Below, piece by piece: positions 23,001-31,418 of a stretch of DNA of 64,000 bases. The stretch is from assembly GCA_905221605.1 (NCBI GenBank), contig CAJNDS010002206.1:1-64000 (forward strand), read 5' to 3'. The notes beneath the pieces are model-generated. The model did no database searches and was not told the DNA's origin. It saw only the letters and a list, made by a program, of their open reading frames with translations. Numbering within the stretch: the first letter of the stretch is position 1; each line of letters starts with the position of its first letter. The position numbers and the translations under genes were made by a program. Source of the DNA: Symbiodinium natans (lineage: Eukaryota > Sar > Dinophyceae > Suessiales > Symbiodiniaceae).

Positions 23001-26000
23001 TGTGTCTCCTGGCAGCTGCATTTATTGGTTTATCCACTCTGACACAGGAGCCGGAAGAGAACGGTTCATCTCGTTCTTGATTGAACCCCACGCCACCTTT
23101 CCAGCTCTCCACTCTACGCCCATCTTTTAAGGTTAACTAAGGTCATGGACTGGGCATCGAGGGCATTGAGGTCAGACAAGGAGGCAATGCTCAAGTTCCT
23201 TCGGCACAGGAAAGACGTGTTCCCCTACGTGGCGGACTCTCTCCTCGAGGATCCTTCCTTCGTGAACGAAGTCGGTACTGACCCAAAGCTTGGGCGACAG
23301 CTGGTGAAGGGCATCCTACAGCGAAACTGGCGATCTCTGGACCACGTGCCTGAATTCATGAAGAGCGACCCTGAAATCATTCTCACATCTGCCAGAGTCG
23401 ATTGGCATGCCATTGACACAGGGCCGCATTATTCCTTCAGGTTGCTCGACTGCAGGGCTTTGGAGCCAGGAGCACAAGTTAGTGGACGTCAAGAGCACTG
23501 TAAGAGCGCTAAGGAGATGGTGGAAGACTTCTACGACTGCTGGTATCATCCCAAAATCGCCTTAGCGGCTGTGGAGCAGGACTACAGGAACATGTTGAAC
23601 CTCAACTCAGCCATGCAACTTGGACTCACCAGAGGGCGCGATTGCTGTTGGGCCCCTATTGGTCCAGACCGTCTGGGCTACCGTAGATGTCTGCACCCTT
23701 GCATTCTGGAAGTTCTTAATGTTTGGCTGATTTTAAACCCCCAAAACCCCCCCCCCCCCCCCCCCCTCCCTGCCCGGATTTGTTCTGGTGCTGGGTTTTG
23801 AACCTAAGCAAAAAGGCCTTCTCAGCCAGGAGAGAGACAGATACACAGGCAACCTCAGGGTCGGACTTTATAATAATACCACGTATTTCGAAGCGTTAAG
23901 CGGTGATTTCTCTTTCCTGGGGTCTTGCAGGACTTGTGCCCCACCACAGCAAAGGTTAGCGGTTGGCTTGGCCATCGGTGCCTGCCGTAGCAGAACCACG
24001 TCAGGTCGGTTACAGGTGTTCAACTCAACTCTCAAATCCTTTTGACGCCATTCCGGACCCGACTTGGCACTTAGAAAGTCTTTGTCTTATCAAGCCATGC
24101 GGCAAGTCCAGCAGATGGGAAGGTGGGAAGATCTCGACATCGTTGTTGCCGCGGTCAAGCAGCATCTTCGCTGATTGTTAGTTGTCCCTGCAGCTGACTT
24201 ACTTTCAGCAAGGGCTCTGGCTTCTAGATTGTCGGATGCGCGAGCCCTTTGTGCAAACCCTCATTATAAAAAGAAAGAAAGCATGTATTTCTATGCATAT
24301 ACCAATAAACATATGGCAATATAGCTCCGCATCATCATCGGATCCCCACAAGGGACCACAATGTGGAGAACCTCCCGTGTGCATCTGAGAGCCATTCAGG
24401 AACTACCACATCCTCGAAGAGGCCCCAGAGTTCCTAATCCGGAGGCTCGCCGGCTAAAGGTCTGGCATGGGGAGGTGTAGGGTTTAGGGTTTAGGGTTTA
24501 GGGTTTAGGGTTTAGTTTTAGGGTTGAGGCGTGGCAGGGCCGAGAATCCGCCGACATACCATTTGGGGCACCTTCATCACACATGGCCCCCACCTCACAC
24601 TCACATCCCTGAGGGACGGGCCCAGGCAGAGCATGCAAAGCCAACTGCACATCCGGCCCTCCTTCCAACGTTTTACAATCACATGACATCTCTGACAGCA
24701 AGTAGCGATTCCGCTCCATCCACATCCGGGAACATATTAATCACCTCACCCCAAGCACGTATCTATCTACAAATACACGGAACACAGCGCAGGCCCGTCC
24801 ATTGGCATCGTTGACAAGGGGTTCCGGATTGCATGCGGATTTTGCCTGGAGCAGCAGGGAGGGGGGCGGGGCATCATGATCTTGGAGTACACGGTTTTCG
24901 CCGGGCAGATGAGGCTGTGGTCGGAGGAAGATGTTGTTCGAGCGGCAGTGGCACAGGACGCTGCTGCAGGGTTTAGGGAGGCTGAGGCCTCCATGCAGCC
25001 TTTGCCTACTAAAAGATACCCCAAACCTATGAAGCAGGGAACATACATCAACATACTCTACCTGTGACTCCCCAAGCCCCCTGGCTTCGCAAGGTTCTCA
25101 CCTATGCATAGGCCGGAGCTGCTCCGGGGTCCCGACGTTGCCAGGATCCCTCTGTCATGAAGAAGGCCGCGAGGCCACTCTGGGGAGAGAGGGAGCTCGT
25201 GCTCCAGGCGAGACGCTTCGAAACTTTTTAGCCTTTAGGGACTTTAGGGGCCCTCCCCAGATCCCTGGAAAAATCCCAAATGGTACAGTACCTCATTGCT
25301 ACTATTCGTAGCCCTTATATAAGGGGATATACTTTCTGGATCCTTCCAAGGGGTCTGGGTAAGAGTGTTGCTTGCGGAGAAGCAAGCAAGCAATCCTAAG
25401 GTGATGCGAACGAAGAACATATACCTTAGACCTTAGGCTCCTTCAGAAGGTGAAGACAACCTCCGCCGCAACCGCCGCAGCACAGGTGGAAAGCCGAAGG
25501 TCTTCTAACTCAAACCTCATGCCGAGGTCCCTGAAGCCCATGGGCCCCTACTTATGACCGGGGAACCCTAAACCCTAAACCCTAAACCCTAAACCCTAAA
25601 CCCTAAACCCTAAACCCTAAACCCTAAACCCTAAACCCTAAACCCTAAACTGAACGCGAAGCTCTCTCTTTGCCACCATCAGGCATGCCGCGGCGACTGG
25701 ACGATCATGGAGAAGTGTCCCAAGGAGCTGCTGCGGACGCGCCTTCCGCTGAAGCAGGGTTGGGCGCTTTGCGGAGCGGGGAGGTTACAAAGGGGCGGGC
25801 GGTTTTGTCGGGGGAATTTGAAGAAAAAGACCTTAAAAACACCGGAAGTAGTCGTTGTAGCTCGCAAACCTGTGCTTGCTCGTAGAAGGCGCGGTTAGAA
25901 ACTCCACGGCGGGGGGGGGGGCTCTTGAGTCTTGAGGGGCTTGTGCTCTGGGCTTGGGCAGTTGCAAAATAGCTGCAGTGGGTATGTATGGGCAAACCCT

Positions 26001-26210
26001 GGCATCCCAATGCGCTTCCTGGGTCAGAACTTGGTTCCCTTTTCTGGATGATGTCCAAGGTACTGGAAGGACAAAGACTTCGCCATTGCTGCAGTGGCGC
26101 AGTCCATAGACGCAATGATCCCTGGCCTCAGAGGGCTTCAACGGCTTCGAAGTTGGATTGGTGCCGGGGTGAAGTTTGCCGTCGGCGCTGGTACGAGCTC
26201 ATCTAATTAA
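15831..26210 (+). CDS. multi-exon DUF4116 repeat protein gene (or two tandem genes)
   Basis: At least fifteen plus-strand segments encode DUF4116 units, whose consensus is roughly D-x-E-V-V-L-A-A-V-x-Q-N-x-x-A-L-x-x-A-x-x-x-L-R. DUF4116 is a Pfam family of short tandem helical repeats, expanded in dinoflagellates and some other protists; its function is unknown. Two blocks join without frame breaks: 16,201-18,289 (five exons) and 24,112-26,210 (six exons ending in a stop). Between them 19,674, 20,124, 20,479, 20,701, 22,212, 23,143 and 23,514 add units on the same strand. Introns start GT or GC and hold telomere-like arrays, C tracts and inverted-repeat elements. The start codon was not found. 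Whether all units belong to one gene is unproven; some could be decayed neighbours. Confidence 0.7.
16201..16244 (+). CDS. DUF4116 exon, first of a phase-consistent chain
   Basis: After AATCGCAG, 44 bases encode EMQNDFEVVLAAVK plus CG, ending before GTAGCT. The two leftover bases join the first base of the exon at 16,809 to give Arg, producing the textbook continuation AAVKR-NPKAIQFASPALR. Confidence 0.7.
16690..16800. repeat. degenerate telomere-like array (CCCTAAA/CCCTGAA)
   Basis: About 15 units mixing CCCTAAA with CCCTGAA, inside the inferred intron 16,245-16,808. Confidence 0.9.
16809..16860 (+). CDS. DUF4116 exon
   Basis: One base plus NPKAIQFASPALRSDNQ, between CCACTCAG and GTGCTC. 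Joins the previous exon (CG+G) and the next (phase 0) without disturbing the repeat consensus. Confidence 0.7.
16890..17465. repeat. long degenerate telomere-like block with GT microsatellite
   Basis: Mixture of GGGTTTAGAGG, GGGTTTATACAGG and GTGTTGAGGGTTT units in the TTTAGGG sense, a (GT)n run at 17,154-17,186, then complement-sense AACCCTCCAAA units from about 17,368. It fills most of the inferred intron 16,861-17,499. The two orientations could fold on each other. Confidence 0.85.
17500..17577 (+). CDS. DUF4116 exon
   Basis: Exactly 26 codons between CTGCCAG and a GC donor (GCTGTT), reading VMLAALTQDVDTADFLEPSV then PWSFRS. Continues DNQ from the previous exon and leads into RDFVLEAV of the next, all phase 0. 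Confidence 0.65.
17594..17735. repeat. degenerate telomere-like array
   Basis: GGGTTTAGGG, GGGTTCAGAA and GGGTTCAA variants in tandem. Confidence 0.85.
17739..17829. mobile_element. inverted-repeat element, family B
   Basis: Ends CCAGGATGGGCTATTA and ATAGCCCATCCT, about 90 bp. Its 3' flank (ACGTATAAAACCGTCCCCAG, then AACCTGGACGAA) is nearly repeated after the family B copy at 21,210, so the duplicated unit is longer than the hairpin. Lies in the inferred intron 17,578-18,037. Confidence 0.75.
18038..18086 (+). CDS. DUF4116 exon
   Basis: RDFVLEAVDRLAAAAD plus one G, between GTCCAAG and a GC donor (GCCTGC). The leftover G joins AG of the next exon to give Glu. Confidence 0.65.
18246..18289 (+). 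CDS. DUF4116 exon
   Basis: AG plus EFQKDPEVVLAAIR, a near-consensus DUF4116 helix, starting after CCAGAG and ending before GCCCCA. A further possible exon, VWEYMEVPRTAAEMD at about 18,613-18,658, may follow. Confidence 0.65.
18746..18840. repeat. telomere-like array (CCCTAAA)
   Basis: About twelve units with one short interruption. Confidence 0.95.
19326..19352. repeat. G tract
   Basis: About 27 consecutive G bases. Confidence 0.9.
19674..19728 (+). CDS. DUF4116 exon
   Basis: Reads EKIDAKLRNDKALVLSVK before GTCAGG, a clear L-R-N-D-K-x-L-V-L-x-V DUF4116 core. Phase with neighbours not resolved. Confidence 0.55.
20004..20079. repeat. 76-base C homopolymer
   Basis: Uninterrupted run of 76 C bases inside the DUF4116 region. 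Long poly-Pro and poly-Gly frames here are artefacts of it. Confidence 0.95.
20124..20206 (+). CDS. DUF4116 exon
   Basis: After TGTGCCAG reads DWRALQWLHEDLRSDEEVVR then TVVQHN: the end of one unit and the start of the next. The donor is uncertain. Confidence 0.65.
20479..20552 (+). CDS. DUF4116 exon
   Basis: NWELYAHVSEKLRADRELAL then AAIS plus CA, between GCGCGCAG and GTGGCT. CA joins G of the 20,701 exon to give Gln, so AAIS-Q-CWRALDFAPEV reads as an uninterrupted repeat. Confidence 0.7.
20553..20700. other. intron between DUF4116 exons
   Basis: GT-AG intron of 148 bases containing a C tract followed by an A tract just upstream of the acceptor TTCCCAG. Supported by exact phase joining of its flanks. 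Confidence 0.65.
20701..20778 (+). CDS. DUF4116 exon
   Basis: G plus CWRALDFAPEVRKEDPEVVS then VACRRD. Follows the previous exon in phase. The 3' end is approximate. Confidence 0.7.
20974..21012. mobile_element. partial inverted-repeat element, family E
   Basis: Carries GGGGGTTCATTTGGTCCTCC, the family E terminus, without a recognisable partner end. Confidence 0.4.
21211..21268. mobile_element. inverted-repeat element, family B
   Basis: AGGATGGGCTATTATAGGG opposite CCCTTTATAGCCCATCCT, about 58 bp. The sequence TCCTACGTA occurs on both sides (21,200 and 21,265), a possible target duplication. Confidence 0.75.
22060..22167. mobile_element. inverted-repeat element, family A (best-preserved copy)
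   Basis: Ends ATGGGGGTTTACGAAAATAG and CGATTTTCGTAAACCCCCCC form an 18-bp near-perfect inverted repeat. The internal segment GATTCCCTTAT is shared with the 34,350 copy. No coding capacity. Confidence 0.85.
22212..22312 (+). CDS. DUF4116 exon
   Basis: After CTCGTGCAG reads LDPMKMEMAAENVQDDEHIV then LTTVHRDWRSLQLLG. D-D-E-H-I-V-L-T-T-V-H-R-D-W matches the DUF4116 helix pair. Confidence 0.6.
23143..23403 (+). CDS. DUF4116 exon, longest in the window
   Basis: Continuous frame through VMDWASRALRSDKEAMLKFL, VFPYVADSLLEDPSFVNEVG, LGRQLVKGILQRNWRSLDHV and PEFMKSDPEIILTSARVDW, covering about two and a half DUF4116 units. The consensus stops at DW just before GCATGC, a likely GC donor; the open frame continues to 23,801 but loses the pattern. 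Confidence 0.65.
23514..23628 (+). CDS. DUF4116 exon
   Basis: After GCTAAG reads EMVEDFYDCWYHPKIALAAV then EQDYRNMLNLNSAMQL. H-P-K-I-A-L-A-A-V-E-Q-D-Y is a clear unit. Same frame as the upstream exon, but the intervening residues do not fit, so an intron of about 110 bases is likely. Confidence 0.55.
24112..24161 (+). CDS. DUF4116 exon, first of the terminal phase-consistent chain
   Basis: QMGRWEDLDIVVAAVK plus CA, between GTCCAG and a GC donor (GCATCT). Joins G of the 24,400 exon to give AAVK-Q-NYHILEEAPEF. Confidence 0.7.
24400..24444 (+). CDS. DUF4116 exon
   Basis: G plus NYHILEEAPEFLIR plus AG, before a GC donor (GCTCGC). AG+G gives Arg, then LWSEEDVV. Confidence 0.7.
24476..24528. repeat. 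telomere-like array (TTTAGGG) inside an intron
   Basis: About seven units within the inferred GC-AG intron 24,445-24,913. Confidence 0.9.
24914..24960 (+). CDS. DUF4116 exon
   Basis: G plus LWSEEDVVRAAVAQD, after GCAGATGAG. The 3' end is probably before GCTGCT (GC donor). Confidence 0.65.
25145..25207 (+). CDS. DUF4116 exon
   Basis: Exactly 21 codons, DPSVMKKAARPLWGERELVL plus Q, between TTGCCAG and a GC donor (GCGAGA). Continues in phase 0 into ACRGDWTIMEKC. Confidence 0.7.
25562..25650. repeat. telomere-like array (CCCTAAA) inside an intron
   Basis: Twelve perfect CCCTAAA heptamers within the inferred GC-AG intron 25,208-25,682. Confidence 0.95.
25683..25738 (+). CDS. DUF4116 exon
   Basis: ACRGDWTIMEKCPKELLR plus AC, before a GC donor (GCGCCT). 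AC+G gives Thr, then YWKDKDFAIAAV. Confidence 0.7.
26060..26210 (+). CDS. terminal DUF4116 exon with stop codon
   Basis: G plus YWKDKDFAIAAVAQSIDAMI, then a hydrophobic/basic C-terminus IPGLRGLQRLRSWIGAGVKF and AVGAGTSSSN, ending at TAA (26,208-26,210). Clean in-frame termination after the last repeat marks this as the gene's 3' end. Confidence 0.65.
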
Positions 26211-26750
26211 GGCAGTCTAAAGGTTGGAGGAGTGATGTCCCCACGGCGTCTGAGTCGACTGTACAAGTCACCTTTTCGGGAAAGGCTTGCGCTGAGATCT
26301 CACTATGTGAGCTGTTTGAGCACGAAGCGTCTTCTAAGGCAGCATCCAGCACAACGGAAGTCTTGTTTTTGGGTGATTAGCACGGTTGACCGTAGCGCAT
26401 CGTCGTAGGCGTCAGCAGCAAAATGTTTTGACGGATGAAGTCCGGACCCGGGCTCCCAAAGTCCTCTTCTTGGTGGAACAAAGCTTAAGCTGAAACAAAA
26501 CTACGGCTTTGCCCCATGCTCGATACTACCCGATACTTAAGAACCTTTGCATGGTCAACTCCCCAACGCGGTAGGAGGGGCCTTGAGCTTGTTCGCCGTC
26601 GCATTCTAGTAGGGTCTCTTCTGCTGCTTACCTCTACACCCTTTTCATAACCCCTTTAACCCAAAACCCTAAACCCTAAACCCTAGACCCTCAACCCTCA
26701 ACCCTCAACCCTAAACCCTAAACCCTAAACAAACACCCGGAAGCCATGGA
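26211..26750. other. intergenic stretch
   Basis: Between the DUF4116 stop codon and the next DUF4116 exon. Ends with a CCCTAAA/CCCTCAA array (26,658-26,730). No gene or promoter motif recognised. Confidence 0.5.
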
Positions 26751-26752
26751 GG

Positions 26753-27709
26753 AAGAAGTTGAGCGACAGCTTCTGGGAGGACAAGGAAATCATGCGAGTT
26801 GCTGTGAAGACCGACTGTAATGCCACGCGGCCTGCATGCGAGCTCACAAGCCGCCAGGGTTTAGGGTTTAGGGTTTGCGGTTTAGGGTTTAGGGTTTAGG
26901 GTTTGCGGTTTAGGGTTTAGGGTTCAGGTTTAGGGTTTAGGGTTTAGGGTTTAGGGTTTCTAGCTCAGGAGGCGACCTACCTAAAACCCTAAGCCCAAAG
27001 CCCCAAAGCGGCTAGTCGGGTAAACAAAACCCAAACTCTTATTAAGAACGGTTTCTCACCTCCAAGAGCACCAGACTTCAAACCCTGCTTTGCGGTTCGG
27101 CCAGCTCTGCGGTGATCAAAACCCCCAAACCCGAATTTGAGACCTACCCGGACAATGTGAAACCACCCAGTTTTCGATTCCGCAAAGCTCTGGTCTCCTG
27201 ACCTAAACCCTAAACCCTAAACCCTAAACCCTAAACCCTAACCCCCCCCTCCTGACCTTTTAGTTCAGGTCATCTACAAGTGCACGGCTTGGGGCCAGAA
27301 AGCCCTTATGGAAGACAGGGAGATCGTGCTCACCTGCGTGAAGCAGAGCTTCGACTTTGCTTGTGGAGCCGTTTATTCTCAGATCTTTAAGGTTCAGGGT
27401 TTAGAGTTTAGGGTTTAGGGCTTCTTCCCCGAAAGCCTTCATGACATGACAGGGTCGCCGTGGAAATGGTGCCAAGGGTTGCAGGTAAGCATGGCATCCC
27501 AAGATTTCTTCTGCACCCTCTACGAATCCCACTTCCCGACGAGCAAGGATGTTTACTTGGGAAGCACGTGAACAAACCGTAATACCGTAGTTCTTCTTGC
27601 ATTTTTCTGCGCAGCACGACGAAGGAATGGTATGATGTTGCGGGATGCTGACGAAAGCCTTCTCTATGACATGGAGATTGTCAAGGAGGCTGTGAAGCAG
27701 AACTGGACG
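26753..27709 (+). CDS. second DUF4116 gene, three exons seen
   Basis: Exons 26,753-26,821 (LSDSFWEDKEIMRVAVKTDC), 27,281-27,345 (CTAWGQKALMEDREIVLTCV then K plus CA) and 27,625-27,709 (G plus NGMMLRDADESLLYDMEIVK then EAVKQNWT). CA+G gives Gln, so TCVKQNGMML reads straight through. That intron starts GA (GAGCTT), a donor reported in dinoflagellates. The first intron (26,822-27,280) starts GC and holds TTTAGGG and CCCTAAA arrays. The last exon ends before GTGTGA. Start and end of the gene were not found; later segments at 28,580 and 29,693 could belong to it. Confidence 0.6.
26862..26962. repeat. telomere-like array (TTTAGGG)
   Basis: About thirteen units, some TTTGCGG; inside the inferred intron 26,822-27,280, which also carries CCCTAAA units at 27,202-27,243. 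Confidence 0.9.
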
Positions 27710-28355
27710 GTGTGACTTGACCAGCATTGGTGTCCAAAACTCCGAACGCTAGCCGCTAGATGCACCAGTCACCCCTGTGCTCGCAGATGCGCGGTGGAGA
27801 GCGCATAAAGCCATGTTACCTGCCAAAGGTTCCCGGAAATGCGAACGACCAATCTCAGCAGAAATCCTCCCTCCCCTCAACCACAATCTGCAATCTTCTG
27901 AAGCTGGAGTCAATGACGCTCGAAGCACCGAGGATGGACAGGGTGACCAAGTACTACCAGCTGGTCTACTGGAATGACGAGGTCCCTGGCAATTCTGTCA
28001 TCTCCGCAGCATGACCTCCTGAGTTTCAACGTCTAAGGCCCTTTGGGTTGTTTTCAATTTGAAGCCTGATAAAAACTGGCCTTATCACTCAACTCCAGCA
28101 TTGTAGGGATCCATGTGGCCACTTTGTAGAGGGTTGTGGCCAGCATTTGCGCCGCGCATCGTGAGCGCGTCGTCGAAACGCGCTGCCTTGTAAGCTGCGC
28201 TCCTGAACCCAGCAAACAAGAAGCCCCTCTGCGCGAACCAGAAAGTTGTGTTACGGTACCAAGCGCTGTTTGATTGTTCAAGCACCAGACATCAGCAGGC
28301 ATCGTGAGCAAGACGCCATAGCTAAGCCCATCCAAAGCCTTTGGCGCTGCAGGGT

Positions 28356-28500
28356 ATTAGGTTATGAGGGTAGGAGGCTATTAGGGTATGAGGCTATTAG
28401 GGTATGAGGCTATTAGTGTATCAGGGTAGTAGGGTATGAGGGTATGAGGGTTGTGGGTATTAGGTGATAGGCATTAGGGTGTGATGGCATGAAGGTGTGC
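28356..28500. repeat. minisatellite, ATTAGGGTATGAGGCT units
   Basis: About eight imperfect units of roughly 17 bp, G-rich on the plus strand. Confidence 0.8.
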
Positions 28501-28579
28501 GAGACTGTAGTGTGAGGGAAATGAGAGCACTCGCAGGAATGCGCCAGGGTGGCTCTCTTCCTGGGCTCCGCCGCTGCAG

Positions 28580-28690
28580 AGCCTGACCTGACAGCTTTCT
28601 CGAAGGCACCCGGGGTTTCCAAGAAGAGTCAGCAGTCCACAGCACAAGTGCTCCAGAAGCAAATGCGCACAATTCTGGAACATCAATTAA
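28580..28690 (+). CDS. putative internal exon, unknown protein
   Basis: After GCTGCAG the frame reads PDLTAFSKAPGVSKKSQQST then AQVLQKQMRTILEHQL and ends before the consensus donor GTAAGT. Ser/Lys-rich then helical. A following exon at about 28,926 is phase-compatible. No domain recognised. Confidence 0.45.
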
Positions 28691-28729
28691 GTAAGTCTAC
28701 CAGCTTATACACTCACATATTCTGCATGT

Positions 28730-28860
28730 ATAATATATATATATATATATAATATGTATACATACATATGTATATATATATGTGTGTATACACTAAATCG
28801 AGGCAATACATATAGCCAACACAAAAAAAAGTATATACATACACACATATATATATATAA
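28730..28860. repeat. TA-rich microsatellite
   Basis: ATATAT, TATACATA and TGTATA runs; a similar block lies at 29,305-29,365. Confidence 0.9.
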
Positions 28861-29092
28861 CTCTGGTAGCTAGCTGCTGTTGTTTGGCTCAGCCGCTGGA
28901 TTCTGGACAAGTCTCGTCTGTCCAGCTCCGGCTGCAACGCAAGGTGGGTCCGAAGCTCCACCAGAAGAAGGCCCCGCGCTAGGGCTTCAGGGATTCAGGG
29001 TTTAGGGTTTAGGGTTTAGGGTTGGCCAGGAGTGCTATCCCTAGGCTAACATTTCGAATGCCTGAAAGAGAGAGGGTATAGGGTTTAGGGTT

Positions 29093-29248
29093 GGAAGGGT
29101 ACTAAGGGTGGTTACATGGTCCCTGAATATGGCCCCTTAGCTTCTTTAGAAGGGTTCTGAAGTATGGACCCTTTGGGTTGTATTGGGAGAGGTCCCCTTT
29201 CTAAGGGCCCATATGAAGGGACCATGTAAGTACCCTAAGAAGGGTGTG
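29093..29248. mobile_element. inverted-repeat element, family F
   Basis: Ends GGGTACTAAGGGTGGTTACA with TGGTCCCT and AGGGACCATGTAAGTACCCT form an imperfect 28-bp inverted repeat. About 155 bp, non-coding. Confidence 0.7.
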
Positions 29249-29335
29249 GGGTTAAGCCTGTGTAGAGTCGCTGCTTCTGTGCTCATGCGCCTAGAGAATC
29301 CTAGATATACATATATATATATATATATTATATAC

Positions 29336-29366
<31 letters not shown>

Positions 29367-29408
29367 TGGGGGCCTAGGCATCCTGAGAATTGTCATTGCT
29401 TTGGGAAG

Positions 29409-29483
29409 CAAGGCGGGCAAGGCTTGGGGAACCTGTTCCGCGCCGTAGAGTTTGCTGATCCGCCAGCGGAAAGCATTGAAGAG
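29409..29483 (+). CDS. putative exon upstream of DUF4116 unit
   Basis: Exactly 25 codons, QGGQGLGNLFRAVEFADPPA then ESIEE, between TGGGAAG and GTTGGT. Phase 0 into the 29,693 exon. Confidence 0.4.
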
Positions 29484-29692
29484 GTTGGTAGGCGCAGCTT
29501 ATGATTGGCCTGGGAGCCTAAAAGCCCTGCACCTAAACCCGTAGGCTCAAAATAGCCCCGAAAACATTATAAAATAAAGCCTTTGGGCCCAAAAACCCGG
29601 ACATAAGAGTTCTTGGAGTTTTAGGGAAATCCTTGTGAGAATCCCAAACCCAAAATCCGTTCCTCCCCCCAAGCCTGTCAGCCGGGGGTCAG

Positions 29693-29765
29693 GATTTCAT
29701 CTTTGACTGCGTCCGGGCGCAGGGCACGCTGCTGGAGCTGGCAAAAGAGCTGCTCGAATCGGACG
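29693..29765 (+). CDS. DUF4116-like exon
   Basis: DFIFDCVRAQGTLLELAKEL then LESD plus G, before GTTGAG. Fits the second helix of a DUF4116 unit. A further fragment FWDDEDIVKALQIPSL lies at about 29,911-29,958 in a frame I could not join. Confidence 0.5.
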
Positions 29766-30036
29766 GTTGAGGGGTTTGGGGCCATTTCGGTTTTTCGGGT
29801 TTGAGCTTGTCCCGGCAGTTGGTACCCTCTCTGGTCGCGTGACCGCGCGCTCTGAAGGGATGTTAGAGCATCTCAGCATGTGTAGAGTCCACTCAATGGC
29901 AAGCCGAGGTTCTGGGATGACGAAGACATTGTCAAGGCCTTGCAGATCCCGAGCCTGACGGGGGGGGGTGCTTGAATCCGATGCGCTGCAGCTGACTTGC
30001 CAACATGAGCAGCTACTTGATTCTGCCCCCCCCCAC

Positions 30037-30124
30037 CTGGATGGGCCATTATACTCTATAATCCCTTATAAGGCCCTTTATAGGGTTCATTATGGGGATT
30101 ATAAGGCCCAATAGCCCATCCTGG
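30037..30124. mobile_element. inverted-repeat element, family B
   Basis: CCTGGATGGGCCATTATA opposite CAATAGCCCATCCTGG. AT-rich centre with AAGGCCCTTTATAGGG, also present in the 17,739 and 21,211 copies. Confidence 0.75.
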
Positions 30125-30295
30125 CACTTGCCCTGCACTGCCAAAAAGTGAGCAGGGGCGAGGCAAGACACCCCCCCATTGCATCCAAGGCCAGAAGCCT
30201 GTCATTCGAGGATCCACCCAGATCTTGGATCCCAGGATTTTTGGGGCAGCAGAGCACCACAACCCTGAAGCACTGTCAGCATCCCACATTCCTCG

Positions 30296-30435
30296 AATCC
30301 TAAACCCTGAACCCCTCAACCGAACCCCCAAACCCCTGAACCCCTGAACCCTGAACCCCTAAACCCTGAACCCCTAAACCCTGAACCCCTGAACCCCTTA
30401 AACCCCTAAACCCCTGAACCCCTGAACCTCTGAAC
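30296..30435. repeat. degenerate telomere-like array (CCCTGAACC/CCCTAAACC)
   Basis: About 18 units, mostly 8-9 bp, with CCCCTGAA and CCCCTAAA variants. Confidence 0.9.
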
Positions 30436-30449
30436 CCCCTCGAGAGGCG

Positions 30450-30532
30450 GCCGTGGCCCAGGATGGCATGGCCTTGCAATTTGCCTCCGAGCGGCTCCGC
30501 GGAGACTACGGTGTGGTGAAGGCCTGGGGAGT
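30450..30532 (+). CDS. DUF4116 exon
   Basis: After CTCGAGAG reads AAVAQDGMALQFASERLRGD then YGVVKAWG, a near-perfect DUF4116 unit, ending near GTTGTG. Flanked on both sides by telomere-like arrays. Confidence 0.6.
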
Positions 30533-30540
30533 TGTGTAAG

Positions 30541-30630
30541 GCGTGTGCTTAGGGCTTAGGGCCTGGAGTTTAGGGCTTAGGGCTTAGGGCTCAGGGCTTA
30601 GGGTTTAGAGTTTAGGGTTTAGGGTTTACT
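30541..30630. repeat. telomere-like array (TTTAGGG with GCTTAGGG variants)
   Basis: About ten units. Confidence 0.9.
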
Positions 30631-31218
30631 TCCTGAATTGTTCATCAGGGCTTTCCTAAGGCCAGAGGGCTCAGGAAGTTCATGCCCCAGGACAAGGGGC
30701 GAGATGTTCGCCAACCCTTGAACACCCAGGTCAATCCCACAACTTTTACACCTTGGGTGTGAGAGAGCCGAGAAGCCCCCCCCCAAAAAGCCCTGTAATT
30801 CCCCAAAAGATTCCCATGTCCGGGAAGGTTGCCTCCTCCGAGAATGAGGGAGCCCTGCGCTTCGCGGCCGCCGGGCTCCTGGAAGAGGGAAGGCTGAAAG
30901 AGCCCAAGTGAACGCGAGTTATCGGGATGTAGGCGAACAGAGGGCTGTGCAGGTTGAAGACCAGGAACAAAAATTGTCATCATGCCTTCTTGGGATTGAT
31001 TAGGGTTTAGAGTTTCGGGTAGCAAGAATTGCCAACGAATTTGAGCTCGAGCCCAGCAAGAGCTCTTCGCAGTCTCCTAGCTTGCAGCGTCTGAGACGCG
31101 GCCAGCGGGAGAGTGATAGACACGAGCCTGCTACATGTGGAAAAGTGGGATCTGCAGAGCCACAGCTTTCCTAAAAACAGGCAAGATGGACCTACTTCAG
31201 TTGGACTTGGGGGAGTGC

Positions 31219-31303
31219 TTCGGGATGTTCCTTATACTAACAGTCCTGAATACGGATTAGAATAGGGGGTTCAATAATCCTAATTAAGGACTGATAGCCT
31301 AAG
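31219..31303. mobile_element. inverted-repeat element, family C
   Basis: CTTATACTAACAGTCCTGAA opposite AATTAAGGACTGATAGCCTA. Related copies at 35,301 and 47,407 share GGGATGTTC upstream and TTAAGGACTGTT near the 3' end. Confidence 0.65.
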
Positions 31304-31418
31304 GTCCAAAGGGGTGCTAATGGTCTTGGACACGGCTCAACCATCCTCTGATCTATAGAAACTGCCCAGTCCACAAGTGACCATCCCAGCTGCTGATCCA
31401 CATTTCTTGCGCCACCAG

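Noticed and set aside
28356-28500. CRISPR-like regularly spaced repeats
   Set aside because: Units are adjacent, imperfect and have no unique spacers; it is a minisatellite. The satellite at 2,086-3,572 and the palindromes at 51.1 kb were rejected for the same reason, with the organism being eukaryotic.
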